Positions 1 through 8,557 are shown, counted from the stretch's first letter. The stretch is DNA of 64,000 nucleotides from Nonomuraea spiralis (GCF_014648435.1 NZ_BMRC01000007.1:434001-498000), one strand, 5' to 3'. Numbers and translations: made by a program. The notes: generated by a model from the sequence alone, not told the origin.

Positions 1-462
1 GAGCTGGGCGCGACGGCGCGGTGCGAGCGCGTCCCGGTGCCGGTGGACCTGCGCGAAGACTGGCCGGGCAGGTTGCGCGCCGCCGGGTTCGACCCGGCGC
101 GGCCCACGGCCTGGCTGGTCGAGGGGCTGCTGATCTACCTGAGCGCGGCCGAGGCCGGCCGGCTGCTCGGCGAGATCGGCGCGCTGTCGGCGGCGGGCAG
201 CAGACTCGCCTTCGAGCACGACCGGGCCGCGGCCGCCGCGCTCATCGAGCGGGCGCGCACGATGCCCGCGCTGCGCCGCGTCGCCACCCTGTGGAAGGGC
301 GGCCTCGGCGAGGACGCCGTCGCCTGGCTGACCACCCGCGGCTGGCGGGCCGACGTCGTCGAGCTGTCCGCCCTCGCCGCCCGGTACGGCCGCCCCGCCC
401 AGGGCGGCGGTTTCCTCACCGCGGTACGAGGTGACGCAGATCACCCCGATTCCCCGGAATAG
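1..462 (+). CDS. C-terminal part of an LCM/TIGR00027-type SAM-dependent methyltransferase (5' end outside window)
   Basis: The reading frame is open from base 1 to the TAG at 460-462, so the N-terminus with the SAM-binding GxGxG loop lies upstream of the window. The visible 153 residues carry the block WLVEGLLIYL followed by a helix and GSRLAFEHD, typical of the second half of leucine-carboxyl-methyltransferase-like (TIGR00027) enzymes common in mycobacteria and Streptosporangiales. The family transfers methyl groups from SAM to carboxyl or hydroxyl groups of mostly unknown small molecules. The last stretch (GGGFLTAVRG) resembles the usual final beta-strand, so the C-terminus looks complete. 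Substrate cannot be inferred from this fragment. Confidence 0.75.
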   Translation, partial: ELGATARCERVPVPVDLREDWPGRLRAAGFDPARPTAWLVEGLLIYLSAAEAGRLLGEIGALSAAGSRLAFEHDRAAAAALIERARTMPALRRVATLWKGGLGEDAVAWLTTRGWRADVVELSALAARYGRPAQGGGFLTAVRGDADHPDSPE

Positions 463-599
463 GAGTATGGAAAGGCGGCGTTAGCACCGGCGTGAACGAG
501 GCATACGCGAACGACCACCGCGCCCACCGGGACGCCATGTGTTGTCGCATGCGTATGGGGCGAATGCCGGCCCGTTAGAGACCAGATCCCGCCCGTTCT

Positions 600-745
600 C
601 CTCGAAGGTCACCATGATCCACACACCTTGCTTCGTGCTGCGCAGGCTGAGTCACCTGCCGTTCCCTCCGGGCAGCCACTAGATCCCACCGCTCCGACGG
701 TGATGTTCGTGTCAAGAAGCGGCCGCGTACCGGCCGCTCTCAGTC
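600..745 (+). promoter_or_regulatory. Structured leader upstream of metNIQ, possible SAM-responsive element
   Basis: The 296 bases between the methyltransferase stop and metN hold no credible gene. Their last ~145 bases can form several hairpins: CTGCC/GGCAG around 656-675, ACCG/CGGT around 689-702, and a strong 8-bp stem AGCGGCCG/CGGCCGCT at 718-738 with a 5-nt loop just before the metN ribosome binding site. The order GGCAGCC, spacer, then CGGTGATG loosely recalls the GGCAACC...GGTGC core of SAM-I/SAM-IV riboswitches, but the invariant bases are not all present. Methionine-import operons are frequent SAM-riboswitch targets. A variant SAM sensor or a simple attenuator are both possible. Confidence 0.35.
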
Positions 746-758
746 GTGGGGAATTTCC

Positions 759-1721
759 GTGATCCAGGCTTCCGGCCTGCGCAAGCAGTACGGCCAGACC
801 GTCGCGCTCGACGGCGTCGACCTGCACGTGCGCGAGGGCGAGATCTACGGCGTGCTCGGCCAGAGCGGCGCCGGCAAGAGCACGCTGCTGCGCTGCGTCA
901 ACCTGCTCGAACGCCCCACCGCGGGCACGGTCACCGTCGCCGGGCAGGACCTGACCGCGCTGCCCGGCCGCGAGCTGAACCGCGCCAGGCAGCGCATCGG
1001 CATGATCCACCAGCACTTCGCGCTGCTGTCCTCGCGCACGGTCGCCGGCAACGTCGCCTTCCCGCTGGAGGTCATGGGCGTGCCCAGGGCCGAACGGCAG
1101 CGGCGCGTGGCCGAACTGCTCGACCTCGTCGGCCTGTCGGGACGCGGCGGCGACCGCCCCCACCAGCTCTCCGGCGGCCAGAAGCAGCGTGTCGGCATCG
1201 CCAGGGCGCTGGCGGGCAACCCGTCGGTGCTGCTGTCCGACGAGGCCACCTCCGCGCTCGACCCGGCCACCACCCAGTCGATCCTGGCCCTGCTCAAGCG
1301 GCTCAACGCCGAGCTGGGCCTGACGATCCTGCTCATCACCCACGAGATGAACGTCGTCAAGAGCGTCTGCGACTCGGTCGCCATCATGGCGCGCGGCCGC
1401 ATCGAGGAGTCGGGCGCCATCGCCGACCTCATCAGGACCCCCGGCTCCCGCCTGACCAGGGAGATCTTCCCGCTGCCCGAGCCCGCCCCGGCCGGCTCGG
1501 TCACGCTCACCTTCACCGGAGACCCGGGCCGCCCGCTGGTCTCGGAGATGGCGCGCAAGTTCGACGTGGACGTCAACATCCTCGGCGGCTCGATCGAGGA
1601 CCTGGCCGGCGGCTCGGTCGGCCGCCTGCGCGTGGCGCTGACCGGCGCGGAGTCGTCCTCGGCGCTGTCGTTCCTGCGGGAGTCGGGGCTGCTCGTCGAA
1701 GTCGCGGGGGAGGCCGCATGA
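759..1721 (+). CDS. metN: Methionine ABC transporter ATP-binding protein MetN
   Basis: This 320-residue ATPase energises uptake of methionine with MetI and MetQ. It shows Walker A GQSGAGKST near residue 35, the signature LSGGQKQR near 138, Walker B VLLSDEATSALD near 158 and the switch histidine in LLITHEM. Residues beyond about 240 form the C-terminal NIL regulatory domain, which in characterised MetN proteins binds methionine and inhibits transport. The start is a GTG preceded by GGGGA at 748-752; a longer frame opening at 746 is out of register and was not used. The stop overlaps metI by ATGA, indicating translational coupling. Confidence 0.95.
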   Translation: MIQASGLRKQYGQTVALDGVDLHVREGEIYGVLGQSGAGKSTLLRCVNLLERPTAGTVTVAGQDLTALPGRELNRARQRIGMIHQHFALLSSRTVAGNVAFPLEVMGVPRAERQRRVAELLDLVGLSGRGGDRPHQLSGGQKQRVGIARALAGNPSVLLSDEATSALDPATTQSILALLKRLNAELGLTILLITHEMNVVKSVCDSVAIMARGRIEESGAIADLIRTPGSRLTREIFPLPEPAPAGSVTLTFTGDPGRPLVSEMARKFDVDVNILGGSIEDLAGGSVGRLRVALTGAESSSALSFLRESGLLVEVAGEAA

Positions 1722-2374
1722 CCTGGGAAGAGATCGTTCCGCTGCTGTGGCCGGCCACGTGGGAGACCGCGCAGATGGTGGGCTGGGCCACGCTGTTCAC
1801 CGTGCTGTTCGGGCTGCCGCTCGGCGTGGCGCTCGTGGCCTTCGACCGGGGCGGGCTGCGTCCGTTGCCGGCGCTGAAGTCCGTGCTCGGGATCGTCGTC
1901 AACATCGGGCGGTCGTTGCCGTTCATCGTGCTGATGATCGCGATCATCCCGTTCACCCGGCTCGTGATCGGGACCACGATCGGGACCGCCGCCGTGGTGG
2001 TGCCGCTGACCGTGGGGGCCGTGCCGTTCTTCGCGCGGCTGGTCGAGACGGCGCTGCGCGAGGTCGGTACGGACGTCGTACAGGCGGCGCAGGCCATGGG
2101 GGCGAGCCGGACCGCCATCGTGCGCAAGGTCCTGCTGCCCGAGGCGCTGCCCGGCCTGGTGTCGGGGCTGACCGTCACGATCGTCGCGCTCATCGGGTAC
2201 TCGGCCATGGCGGGCACCGTCGGCGGAGGCGGGCTCGGCGACCTGGCCGTGCGGTACGGCTACCAGCGGTTCGAGACGCTCGTGATGATCGTGACCGTCG
2301 TCCTGCTCATCGTCATCGTGCAAATTCTGCAGAGTCTGGGCGACTGGGTCGCTCGGCGTATTTCACATAAGTAA
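1718..2374 (+). CDS. metI: Methionine ABC transporter permease MetI
   Basis: This 218-residue integral membrane protein has about five hydrophobic segments and forms the channel of the methionine importer. The EAA loop that docks on MetN is visible as the stretch around residues 117-145 ending in LLPEALPG, and GYSAMAGTVGGGGLGDLA is the usual late-helix motif of MetI. Length matches the family (about 215-220). The ATG at 1718 overlaps the metN stop. The gene is followed after 9 bases by metQ, completing a metNIQ operon. Confidence 0.95.
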   Translation: MTWEEIVPLLWPATWETAQMVGWATLFTVLFGLPLGVALVAFDRGGLRPLPALKSVLGIVVNIGRSLPFIVLMIAIIPFTRLVIGTTIGTAAVVVPLTVGAVPFFARLVETALREVGTDVVQAAQAMGASRTAIVRKVLLPEALPGLVSGLTVTIVALIGYSAMAGTVGGGGLGDLAVRYGYQRFETLVMIVTVVLLIVIVQILQSLGDWVARRISHK

Positions 2375-2383
2375 GGAAAAATC

Positions 2384-3211
2384 ATGAAAATTCGTTCGAT
2401 ATTGGGTGCTGCTGCGCTGTCCCTGTTGCTCGCCGCATGCGGTACGTCGCAGTCCGCTACCCCGACCCCCGCGGCCGAGTCGGCCGACATCGTGCTGAAG
2501 GTGGGCGCGAGCCCCGTCCCGCACGGCGAGATCCTGAAGTTCGTCAAGGACAACCTGGCCCAGGCCGCCGGGCTGAACCTGGAGATCGTCGAGTTCACCG
2601 ACTACGTCCAGCCGAACGTGCAGCTCGACGAGGGCCAGCTGGGCGCGAACTTCTTCCAGCACAAGCCCTACCTGGACGACTTCAACGCCTCCAAGGGCAC
2701 CAAGCTGAGCTTCGTCACCCCGGTGCACCTGGAGCCGCTCGGCCTGTACTCCAAGAAGATCACCTCGCTGCCGGCGCTGGCCGAAGGGGCGACGGTCGCC
2801 CTGCCGAACGACGCCACGAACCTCGGCCGCGCGCTCAAGCTGCTCGCCGACAACGGCCTGGTCAAGCTCAAGGACGGCGCCGGCACCGCGGCCACCGAGC
2901 GCGACGTCACCGACAACCCGAAGAAGCTCCAGTTCAAGCCCCTTGAGGCGGCCCAGCTCCCGCGCTCGCTCGACGACGTGGACGCCGCGGTGATCAACGG
3001 CAACTACGCGATCGAGGCCGGGCTCAAGCCCGCGAGCCAGGCGCTGGCGCTGGAGAAGACCGAGGGCAACCCGTACGTCAACGGCCTGGTCGTGCAGACC
3101 GGCCACGAGAAGGACGCCGCCGTCGTCACCCTCGGCAAGCTCCTCCAGGACCAGAAGGTCAAGGACTTCATCAAGCAGAAGTACGAGGGATCCGTCATCC
3201 CCGCGGAGTGA
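2384..3211 (+). CDS. metQ: Methionine-binding lipoprotein MetQ
   Basis: This 275-residue protein is the extracytoplasmic solute receptor of the importer. The N-terminus has a short signal peptide and the lipobox LLAAC, with Cys19 as lipidation site; a Ser/Thr/Pro/Ala linker follows. The NlpA/MetQ fold is shown by HGEILKFV, VEFTDYVQPN, QHKPYLDDF and DAAVINGNYA. Its ATG is preceded by AAGGA. The DNA just after the stop (3225-3237) is a degenerate copy of the sequence around the stop codon, see the tandem-repeat finding. Confidence 0.95.
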   Translation: MKIRSILGAAALSLLLAACGTSQSATPTPAAESADIVLKVGASPVPHGEILKFVKDNLAQAAGLNLEIVEFTDYVQPNVQLDEGQLGANFFQHKPYLDDFNASKGTKLSFVTPVHLEPLGLYSKKITSLPALAEGATVALPNDATNLGRALKLLADNGLVKLKDGAGTAATERDVTDNPKKLQFKPLEAAQLPRSLDDVDAAVINGNYAIEAGLKPASQALALEKTEGNPYVNGLVVQTGHEKDAAVVTLGKLLQDQKVKDFIKQKYEGSVIPAE

Positions 3212-3237
3212 TCCCGCCACGGTGTGATCCGCCATGG
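3209..3237 (+). repeat. Degenerate tandem copy of the metQ stop region
   Basis: TGATCCCGCCACGG at 3209-3222 contains the metQ stop. TGATCCGCCATGG at 3225-3237 repeats it with one deletion and one change. Similar stop-codon-containing duplications occur at four other gene ends in this window. Confidence 0.6.
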
Positions 3238-3260
3238 AGCGGTGCCTCCGGTACGTCACT

Positions 3261-3294
3261 GAAGCCGCGGTCCCGGCGCCGGGACCGCGGCTTC
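3261..3294. terminator. Perfect 17-bp-arm hairpin after metNIQ
   Basis: GAAGCCGCGGTCCCGGC is followed directly by its exact reverse complement, giving a 34-base perfect palindrome 50 bases after the metQ stop. No U-tract follows, as is usual in actinobacterial intrinsic terminators. It separates metNIQ from the acyl-CoA synthetase gene. Confidence 0.8.
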
Positions 3295-3340
3295 GGCGCG
3301 CCCTAGCGCCGCCGCCAGGCGACCGAATACTGTTCTGGTC

Positions 3341-4876
3341 ATGTACCCGGGAGCCATCGCAGCCGTCACCCCCGACAAGCCCGCTGTGATCATGGCGGGC
3401 TCCGGGCAGGTCATCACCTACCGCGAGCTGGAGGAGCAGTCCAACCGCCTGGCCCACGCCTTCCGCGCGGCCGGGCTCGCACCGGGCGACCACGTCGCCT
3501 TCATGCTCGCCAACCACCCGCTCTTCCTGGCCGTCGCCTGGGCCGCGCACCGCGCGGGCCTGTACTACACGCCGATCAGCTCCCGGCTGCACACCGACGA
3601 GCTGGCCTACATCGTGGACAACTGCGGCGCCCGGGCGTTCATCTCCAGCGCGGACCTGGCCGAGGTGGCCACCTCGATCACCGGCGCCACGCCGCGCGTG
3701 GAGCTGCGGCTCATGCTCGACGGCGTCGCCGAGGGCTTCACCTCCTACGAGGAGACCGTGGCCGGCTGCCCGGTCACCCCGATCGCCGACGAGTGCCAGG
3801 GCGCCGACATGCTCTACTCCTCCGGCACGACCGGCCGTCCGAAGGGTGTCAAGGTGGCCGCCTCGCTGGCCCCGCTCACCGAGTCGAACACGCTGGTCAA
3901 GCTCATCCAGGGGCTGTTCGCGCCGTCCGCGGACAGCGTCTACCTCTCGCCCGCGCCGCTCTACCACGCCGCCCCGCTGCGCTACTGCCTGTCCTTCCAG
4001 CGGCTCGGCGCGACGGTGGTGGTGATGGAACGCTTCGACCCCGAGGAGTACCTGCGGCTGGTCGAGCGGTACGGGGTGACGCACTCGCAGCTCGTGCCGA
4101 CGATGTTCATCAAGATGCTCAAACTGCCCGAGGAAGCCCGTAAGAAGTACGACCTGTCCTCGCTGACCTGCGCCATCCACGCCGCCGCGCCCTGTCCCGT
4201 ACCGGTCAAGGAGCAGATGATCGACTGGTGGGGGCCGATCGTCCACGAGTACTACGCGGGCACCGAGGGCAACGGCTTCCTCTACGTCGGCTCCCGGGAC
4301 TGGCTGGAGCACAAGGGCACGGTCGGCCGCTCGTTGCTCGGCGTCGTGCACATCTGCGACGAGGAGGGCGAGGACCTGCCGCCCGGCGAGCACGGCACGG
4401 TCTACTTCGAGAACGGCGCCCGCTTCGAGTACCACGGCGACCCCGGCAAGACCCGCTCGGCACAGGACCCGAAGGGCCGGGGCTGGACTACCCTCGGCGA
4501 CATCGGCCACCTCGACGCCGACGGCTTCCTGTACCTCACGGACCGCCGCTCGTACATGATCATCTCGGGTGGGGTGAACATCTACCCGCAGGAGGCGGAG
4601 AACGTACTGGCGGTGCATCCCAAGGTGGCCGACGTGGCCGTGTTCGGGGTGCCGGACGAGGAGATGGGGGAGCAGGTCAAGGCCGTGGTCCAGCCGATGA
4701 CGGCGGCCGAGGCGGGGCCGGGGCTGGAGGCGGAGCTGATCGCGTACTGCCGGGAGCGGCTGGCGCACTACAAGTGCCCGAAGTCGGTCGACTTCCGCGA
4801 CGAGCTCCCACGCCACCCCACGGGCAAGCTCTACAAGCGTCTCCTCAGAGACGAATACTGGCCCACCAGCACCTGA
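3341..4876 (+). CDS. Acyl-CoA synthetase (AMP-forming, FadD-like)
   Basis: This 511-residue member of the ANL superfamily activates a carboxylic acid as acyl-AMP and transfers it to CoA. Motif A3 is LYSSGTTGRPKG, A5 is YYAGTEGNG, the hinge region reads GWTTLGDIGHLDADGFLYLTDR, and the catalytic C-terminal lysine lies in HPTGKLYKR. Length and order fit a FadD-type fatty- or aromatic-acid CoA ligase; the acyl substrate is not evident. The ATG is preceded by TACTGT (3328-3333) exactly 7 nt upstream and by no Shine-Dalgarno sequence, so the mRNA is probably leaderless. It stands alone, insulated from metNIQ by a terminator. Confidence 0.9.
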   Translation: MYPGAIAAVTPDKPAVIMAGSGQVITYRELEEQSNRLAHAFRAAGLAPGDHVAFMLANHPLFLAVAWAAHRAGLYYTPISSRLHTDELAYIVDNCGARAFISSADLAEVATSITGATPRVELRLMLDGVAEGFTSYEETVAGCPVTPIADECQGADMLYSSGTTGRPKGVKVAASLAPLTESNTLVKLIQGLFAPSADSVYLSPAPLYHAAPLRYCLSFQRLGATVVVMERFDPEEYLRLVERYGVTHSQLVPTMFIKMLKLPEEARKKYDLSSLTCAIHAAAPCPVPVKEQMIDWWGPIVHEYYAGTEGNGFLYVGSRDWLEHKGTVGRSLLGVVHICDEEGEDLPPGEHGTVYFENGARFEYHGDPGKTRSAQDPKGRGWTTLGDIGHLDADGFLYLTDRRSYMIISGGVNIYPQEAENVLAVHPKVADVAVFGVPDEEMGEQVKAVVQPMTAAEAGPGLEAELIAYCRERLAHYKCPKSVDFRDELPRHPTGKLYKRLLRDEYWPTST

Positions 4877-4924
4877 AGGCTGCCGAACAGCGCCGGCCGT
4901 CGGCGGCGCCGGGTCAGTGCCGGC

Positions 4925-5035
4925 TCAGCCGCTCGGTGACCAGCGCGGCGACCGCGTGTAGAGCAGGCCCTTGATCAGGCCCCAGACGATGAGCAGCGTT
5001 CCCACCGCGACCAACAACCCTGTGATCGTTCGCAT
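4925..5035 (-). CDS. 36-residue single-span membrane protein
   Basis: The frame encodes MRTITGLLVAVGTLLIVWGL followed by IKGLLYTR and a basic tail, i.e. one hydrophobic helix of about 18 residues with positive charges after it. Upstream on the coding strand, TAACAT lies 7 nt before the ATG, the same leaderless arrangement used by several larger genes here. A longer frame extends upstream but has no membrane or domain signal and looks like non-coding translation. Family and function are unknown. Its size makes chance a real possibility, but the promoter placement supports it. Confidence 0.5.
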   Translation of the reverse strand: MRTITGLLVAVGTLLIVWGLIKGLLYTRSPRWSPSG

Positions 5036-5112
5036 GGTGGGAATGTTACGAGGGCGGCGCGCCCGGGTCGTGATCAAGGGAGCCTTCACACAGGGCCGCG
5101 GAAAGCTGAAGA

Positions 5113-5367
5113 ATGGGGGTTGTGACGAAGACCTCCGGCGCCATGTCCGCGTCAGGACTTGCCTCCACCCGGAACGGCTGGATGGTTCCCGCCGCGATCT
5201 CCGCGGCCGGATTGTTCTGCTTCCTCGCTGCGATGGTGCTGATCGGAGTGTCTGGTCACACCCAGCCATGGCTGCGGATCGGCCTCGGCGCTCTGATGTT
5301 CACCGCAAGTACGTGGGCCTGGTACTTGGTATTGACCCGCAGGCGGAGGCGGAACGTCACCGGCTAG
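5113..5367 (+). CDS. Small two-span membrane protein of unknown function
   Basis: The product has 84 residues: about 22 polar residues, then two hydrophobic segments (roughly 24-46 and 53-73) joined by a short SGHTQPW loop, and a basic RRRRRN tail predicted to stay in the cytoplasm. The start is chosen at ATG 5113 with GGAAAG upstream; GTG 5122 is an alternative. I do not recognise a family. It lies between two unrelated genes with no operon partner. The 254 bases that follow hold a T-rich tract at 5466-5484 and an inverted repeat GTGAG/CTCAC near 5524-5540, but no gene. Confidence 0.6.
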   Translation: MGVVTKTSGAMSASGLASTRNGWMVPAAISAAGLFCFLAAMVLIGVSGHTQPWLRIGLGALMFTASTWAWYLVLTRRRRRNVTG

Positions 5368-5621
5368 TCGGCCTCACGGGGCATCGAGGGTCCCTGTGGC
5401 TGCGCCTCCTCCGGTCGAAGGGATGGCTTCTGCGCGGACCTGAGGAAGCGCCTGAACCGTCTTTAGATCTTTTTCTCCTTTTTGTGCGGACAAACTTGGG
5501 CCGTTGAGCAGCGGAGATAAGGTGTGAGTGAGCCGTCTCACAGAGTTCCGATCAACGCCTTAACCAGCTCTTACGCCGGTCTTGGCACCCTTGAGGCATA
5601 GGGACTTGAGGGAGATGACAG

Positions 5622-6860
5622 ATGAACGCGAACGAGCCTCACGAGCAGGGCACCGGTGGGTGGAGCCAGTTCGGCGCCACGCCTCCGGCCGCCGGGGGCT
5701 TCCCCCGTCGGGACACGATCGCCATGGAGCAGCCGCCGCCTCCTCCTCCGCCGTCCGCCCCCGTCAAGCCGCGTCTGACCGCCGGGCAGAAGGCCGTGGC
5801 CGGGCTCGCCCTGGCCGCGATGGCCATCGGCGGCGGGGTCGTGGGAGCCGCCGCCGCCACCGCGTTCCAGCCCCAGCCGCAGCAGGTGGTCAGCGCGCCG
5901 AGCCCGAAGTTGCGGCAGGCCTCCAACCAGCTCTCCACCGCCGAGGTGGCCGAGCGGGTGCAGCCGTCGGTGGTCATGATCCAGGGGCAGACGGGTGAGG
6001 GGTCGGGCGTCGTGCTCTCCGAGGACGGCCTCATCCTCACCAACAACCACGTGGTGGTCGGCGCGGCGCAGGGCGGCGGTCAGATGACCGTCAAGTTCAG
6101 CGACGGCAAGACGGCCAAGGCCACCGTCGTCGGCACCGACCCGCCCACCGACCTCGCGGTCATCAGGGCGCAGGACGTCTCGGGGCTGACCAAGGCCGAT
6201 CTCGGCGACAGCGACCAGCTCAAGGTCGGCGACGACGTACTGGCCATCGGCAGCCCGCTCGGCCTGGACGGTTCGGTCACCAGGGGCATCATCAGCGCCC
6301 TGAACCGTACGCTCAACCTCGGCGGCGAGCAGCGTCAGCAGTTGCCGCCCGGCTTCGGCGGCGAGCAGCAGCAGAGCCCGGTGCAGGGCACGACGATCGG
6401 CGACGTCATCCAGACCGACGCCGCGATCAACCCCGGCAACTCCGGCGGCGCGCTGGTGAACGCGGCCGGCCAGCTCGTCGGCATCAACACCGCCATCGCC
6501 TCCGACGCGGCCGGGGGCGGCGTCGGGTTCGCGATCCCCGTCAACACCGCCAAGCAGGTCGCCGAGCAGCTCATCAAGAACGGCAAGGTCAGCCACGCCT
6601 TCCTCGGCGTGAGCGTCACCGACGCCACCGGCGACGTGCCCGGCGCCCTGATCAGGCAGGTGACCGCGGGCAGCCCGGCGGCCAAGGCCGGACTGAAGGA
6701 AGGCGACCTCATCACCAAGATCGGCGACACGCCGGTTGACTCAGGCGATACGGTTGTTGGACAGGTCAGAGGTTTCAAACCGGGCCAACAGGTCAAGATC
6801 ACATATATGAGGGACGGTCAGTCGGCCGAGGCCACCGTCTCCCTCCAAGAGAAGAAGTAA
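5622..6860 (+). CDS. Membrane-anchored HtrA-like serine protease with PDZ domain
   Basis: This 412-residue S1C protease degrades or senses misfolded envelope proteins. A proline-rich cytoplasmic head (seven consecutive Pro near residue 38) precedes one membrane span at about 57-80. The protease domain shows a complete triad: His143 in TNNHVVV, Asp177 in PTDLAVI and Ser274 in NPGNSGGAL. A glutamine-rich insertion (residues 234-255) sits in a loop of the barrel. A single PDZ domain covers about 325-405. The start has GAGGGAG at 5608-5614. The topology matches mycobacterial HtrA/PepD proteins, where related genes answer envelope-stress sigma factors. Confidence 0.92.
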   Translation: MNANEPHEQGTGGWSQFGATPPAAGGFPRRDTIAMEQPPPPPPPSAPVKPRLTAGQKAVAGLALAAMAIGGGVVGAAAATAFQPQPQQVVSAPSPKLRQASNQLSTAEVAERVQPSVVMIQGQTGEGSGVVLSEDGLILTNNHVVVGAAQGGGQMTVKFSDGKTAKATVVGTDPPTDLAVIRAQDVSGLTKADLGDSDQLKVGDDVLAIGSPLGLDGSVTRGIISALNRTLNLGGEQRQQLPPGFGGEQQQSPVQGTTIGDVIQTDAAINPGNSGGALVNAAGQLVGINTAIASDAAGGGVGFAIPVNTAKQVAEQLIKNGKVSHAFLGVSVTDATGDVPGALIRQVTAGSPAAKAGLKEGDLITKIGDTPVDSGDTVVGQVRGFKPGQQVKITYMRDGQSAEATVSLQEKK

Positions 6861-6884
6861 ACACAAGGACCCCCTCCCGGAGAC

Positions 6885-6925
6885 GGGTGTGCCGTTGAGA
6901 TCGCTGCGGACTCGGCGGCACACCC
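6885..6925. terminator. Bidirectional terminator between htrA-like gene and ABC exporter operon
   Basis: GGGTGTGCCG at 6885-6894 pairs perfectly with CGGCACACCC at 6916-6925, giving a 10-bp stem with a 21-nt loop between two convergent genes. Confidence 0.7.
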
Positions 6926-6942
6926 CCCCATCAGGAGAACCC

Positions 6943-7683
6943 TCAGGCGAACCGGCGGCCTTCGTCGTGGCGGTAGGCCCACGTGGCGGCCGCCGCCGCG
7001 ATCACCGTCCACACGCCGAGCATGATCAGCGCCACCGGGTCGGGGCGCACGTCCGAGATCGCCGCCCAGATCAGCTCGGCCGCGCCCCTGGAGGGCACGT
7101 ACGGGGAGATGCTCTCGACGATGTCCGGCATGATCTGCGGCGGCAGGATCAGCCCGCCCACGATGGCCACGGGGAAGAACACGATCTGGGCCACCGCGAG
7201 CGCCGCCTTCGACGGCAGCGTCAGGCCGATGAACAGCCCGATCAGCATGAACGGCACACCCCCGGCGATCAGCGCCAGCAGCCCGAGGACCAGCCGCCCA
7301 GGCGTGATGACCGCCTCGGTCAGCAGCGCCCCCACCACCAGCACCGGCACCACCGACAGCAGCATGAGCACCACGGTCGAGATCATCCGCCCGGCCAGGC
7401 GCGGGAACGGCCCGGCGGGCAGCGTACGGGTGTAGGGGTCCCACGGCTGCTCACGGTCCTGCGAGACGGTGGCGCTCAGCCCGATCACCGCCGACGACAT
7501 GGCGCCGAAGAACATCAGCGACCCCGTCGCCGACGTCGCCGCCACCGGGTCCTCGCCCGCGAACGGCACCACGAACGCCAGCATCGAGATCGCCGGGAAC
7601 AGTGAGCTGGCCAGGATCCCGATGGGCACCCTGAACTGCTCGACGAGCCGCAGCCGGGTGTGGGCCAGGATCAGGCTAGACAT
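6943..7683 (-). CDS. ABC-2 type transporter permease
   Basis: This 246-residue membrane protein has about six hydrophobic segments and the ABC-2 exporter layout, with a long helix after MSSLILAHTRLRLVEQFR and paired helices to the end. It is the last gene of a four-gene operon (regulator, membrane protein order reversed on the minus strand) and overlaps the ATPase gene by 8 bases, so the two almost certainly assemble as an exporter. Small two-component exporters of this kind in actinomycetes move drugs or lipids; the cargo is unknown. Confidence 0.88.
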   Translation of the reverse strand: MSSLILAHTRLRLVEQFRVPIGILASSLFPAISMLAFVVPFAGEDPVAATSATGSLMFFGAMSSAVIGLSATVSQDREQPWDPYTRTLPAGPFPRLAGRMISTVVLMLLSVVPVLVVGALLTEAVITPGRLVLGLLALIAGGVPFMLIGLFIGLTLPSKAALAVAQIVFFPVAIVGGLILPPQIMPDIVESISPYVPSRGAAELIWAAISDVRPDPVALIMLGVWTVIAAAAATWAYRHDEGRRFA

Positions 7684-8557
7684 GCGCGTTCTCCTTCGCG
7701 GTGATGGTGAGGAAGGCCTCCTCCAGCGTGGTCGGCCTGACCTCCAGGCCCGAGAACGGCGTGCCGCTGCGCACGAGCTCCACCACCAGCCGGTCGGGGT
7801 CGGTGGTCAGCAGGCTGACGCGGCCGTCCTGGCGTTCGGTGCTGAGCACGCCGGGCAGATCGGGCAGGTCGCCGGCGTCGAGCGAGACGCGCCGTACCCC
7901 CACCATGTCGCGTACGGCGCGCACGGTGTCGTCGGCCAGCACCCGTCCTTGGCCGACGACCACCACGCGCTGGGCCAGCGCCTCGATCTCCTCCAGGTAA
8001 TGGCTGGTCAGGACGACCGTGCCGCCCTCGTTGTGGAAGGCCTGGATGCCGTCCCAGAGGGTGCGCCTGGCCTCGACGTCGAGCCCGGTCGTGGGCTCGT
8101 CCAGGAACACCAAGCGCGGCCGGCCGACGAAGGCCAGCGCCACGGCCAGGCGCCGCTTCTGACCGCCGGACAGGCTGCCGACCTGGCGCTTGACCAGCTC
8201 GCTCAGGCCGAAGCGGTCGAGCAGCTCGTCCTTGCCGAGCGCGTCGGGGAAGTGGGCGCGTACGAAGTCGGTGATCTCGCCGACCTTCAGCGAGTCCGGC
8301 AGACCGGTCTCCTGCGGGGTCACGCCGATGCCGCGGCGTACCACGGGATTCTGCGGCGAGCCGCCGAGCAGCTCGACCGTGCCGGAGGTCGGGCGGCGCA
8401 GCCCGACGAACAGGTTGATCAGGGTGGACTTGCCCGCCCCGTTCGGGCCGAGCAGGCCGACCAGCTCGCCCGCCCGGATGTCGAGCGAGACGCGATCGAG
8501 CGCGAGCACGTCCCCGTAGCGGCGGGTGACCTCCACCGTTCTGGCGAGGGCCGTCAT
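7676..8557 (-). CDS. ABC exporter ATP-binding protein
   Basis: This 293-residue DrrA/CcmA-like ATPase shows Walker A GPNGAGKST near residue 40, signature LSGGQKRRLAVA near 133, Walker B LVFLDEPTTGLD near 151, and the switch histidine in VVLTSHYLEE. The C-terminal ~70 residues form the extra domain usual in drug/antibiotic exporter ATPases. Its ATG overlaps the preceding regulator stop (ATGA), and it overlaps the permease by 8 bases, showing tight coupling of the operon. Confidence 0.92.
   Translation of the reverse strand: MTALARTVEVTRRYGDVLALDRVSLDIRAGELVGLLGPNGAGKSTLINLFVGLRRPTSGTVELLGGSPQNPVVRRGIGVTPQETGLPDSLKVGEITDFVRAHFPDALGKDELLDRFGLSELVKRQVGSLSGGQKRRLAVALAFVGRPRLVFLDEPTTGLDVEARRTLWDGIQAFHNEGGTVVLTSHYLEEIEALAQRVVVVGQGRVLADDTVRAVRDMVGVRRVSLDAGDLPDLPGVLSTERQDGRVSLLTTDPDRLVVELVRSGTPFSGLEVRPTTLEEAFLTITAKENAHV

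Noticed and set aside
746..758. In-frame start at 746 for a 542-codon product covering metN and metI
   Set aside because: The first two thirds read metN in a wrong frame; the metI protein begins at ATG 1718, coupled to metN.
2363..4816. 817-codon open frame on the minus strand across metQ and the acyl-CoA synthetase
   Set aside because: It is the antisense of two clearly recognisable genes, its composition (Arg/Gly/Val/Asp-rich without domains) is typical for high-GC shadow frames, and it has no start context.
5466..5484. T-rich tract as an intrinsic terminator for the small membrane protein
   Set aside because: Only a weak GCGC/GCGC pairing precedes it; it may instead be an A/T-rich upstream element for the htrA-like promoter, so I did not annotate it.
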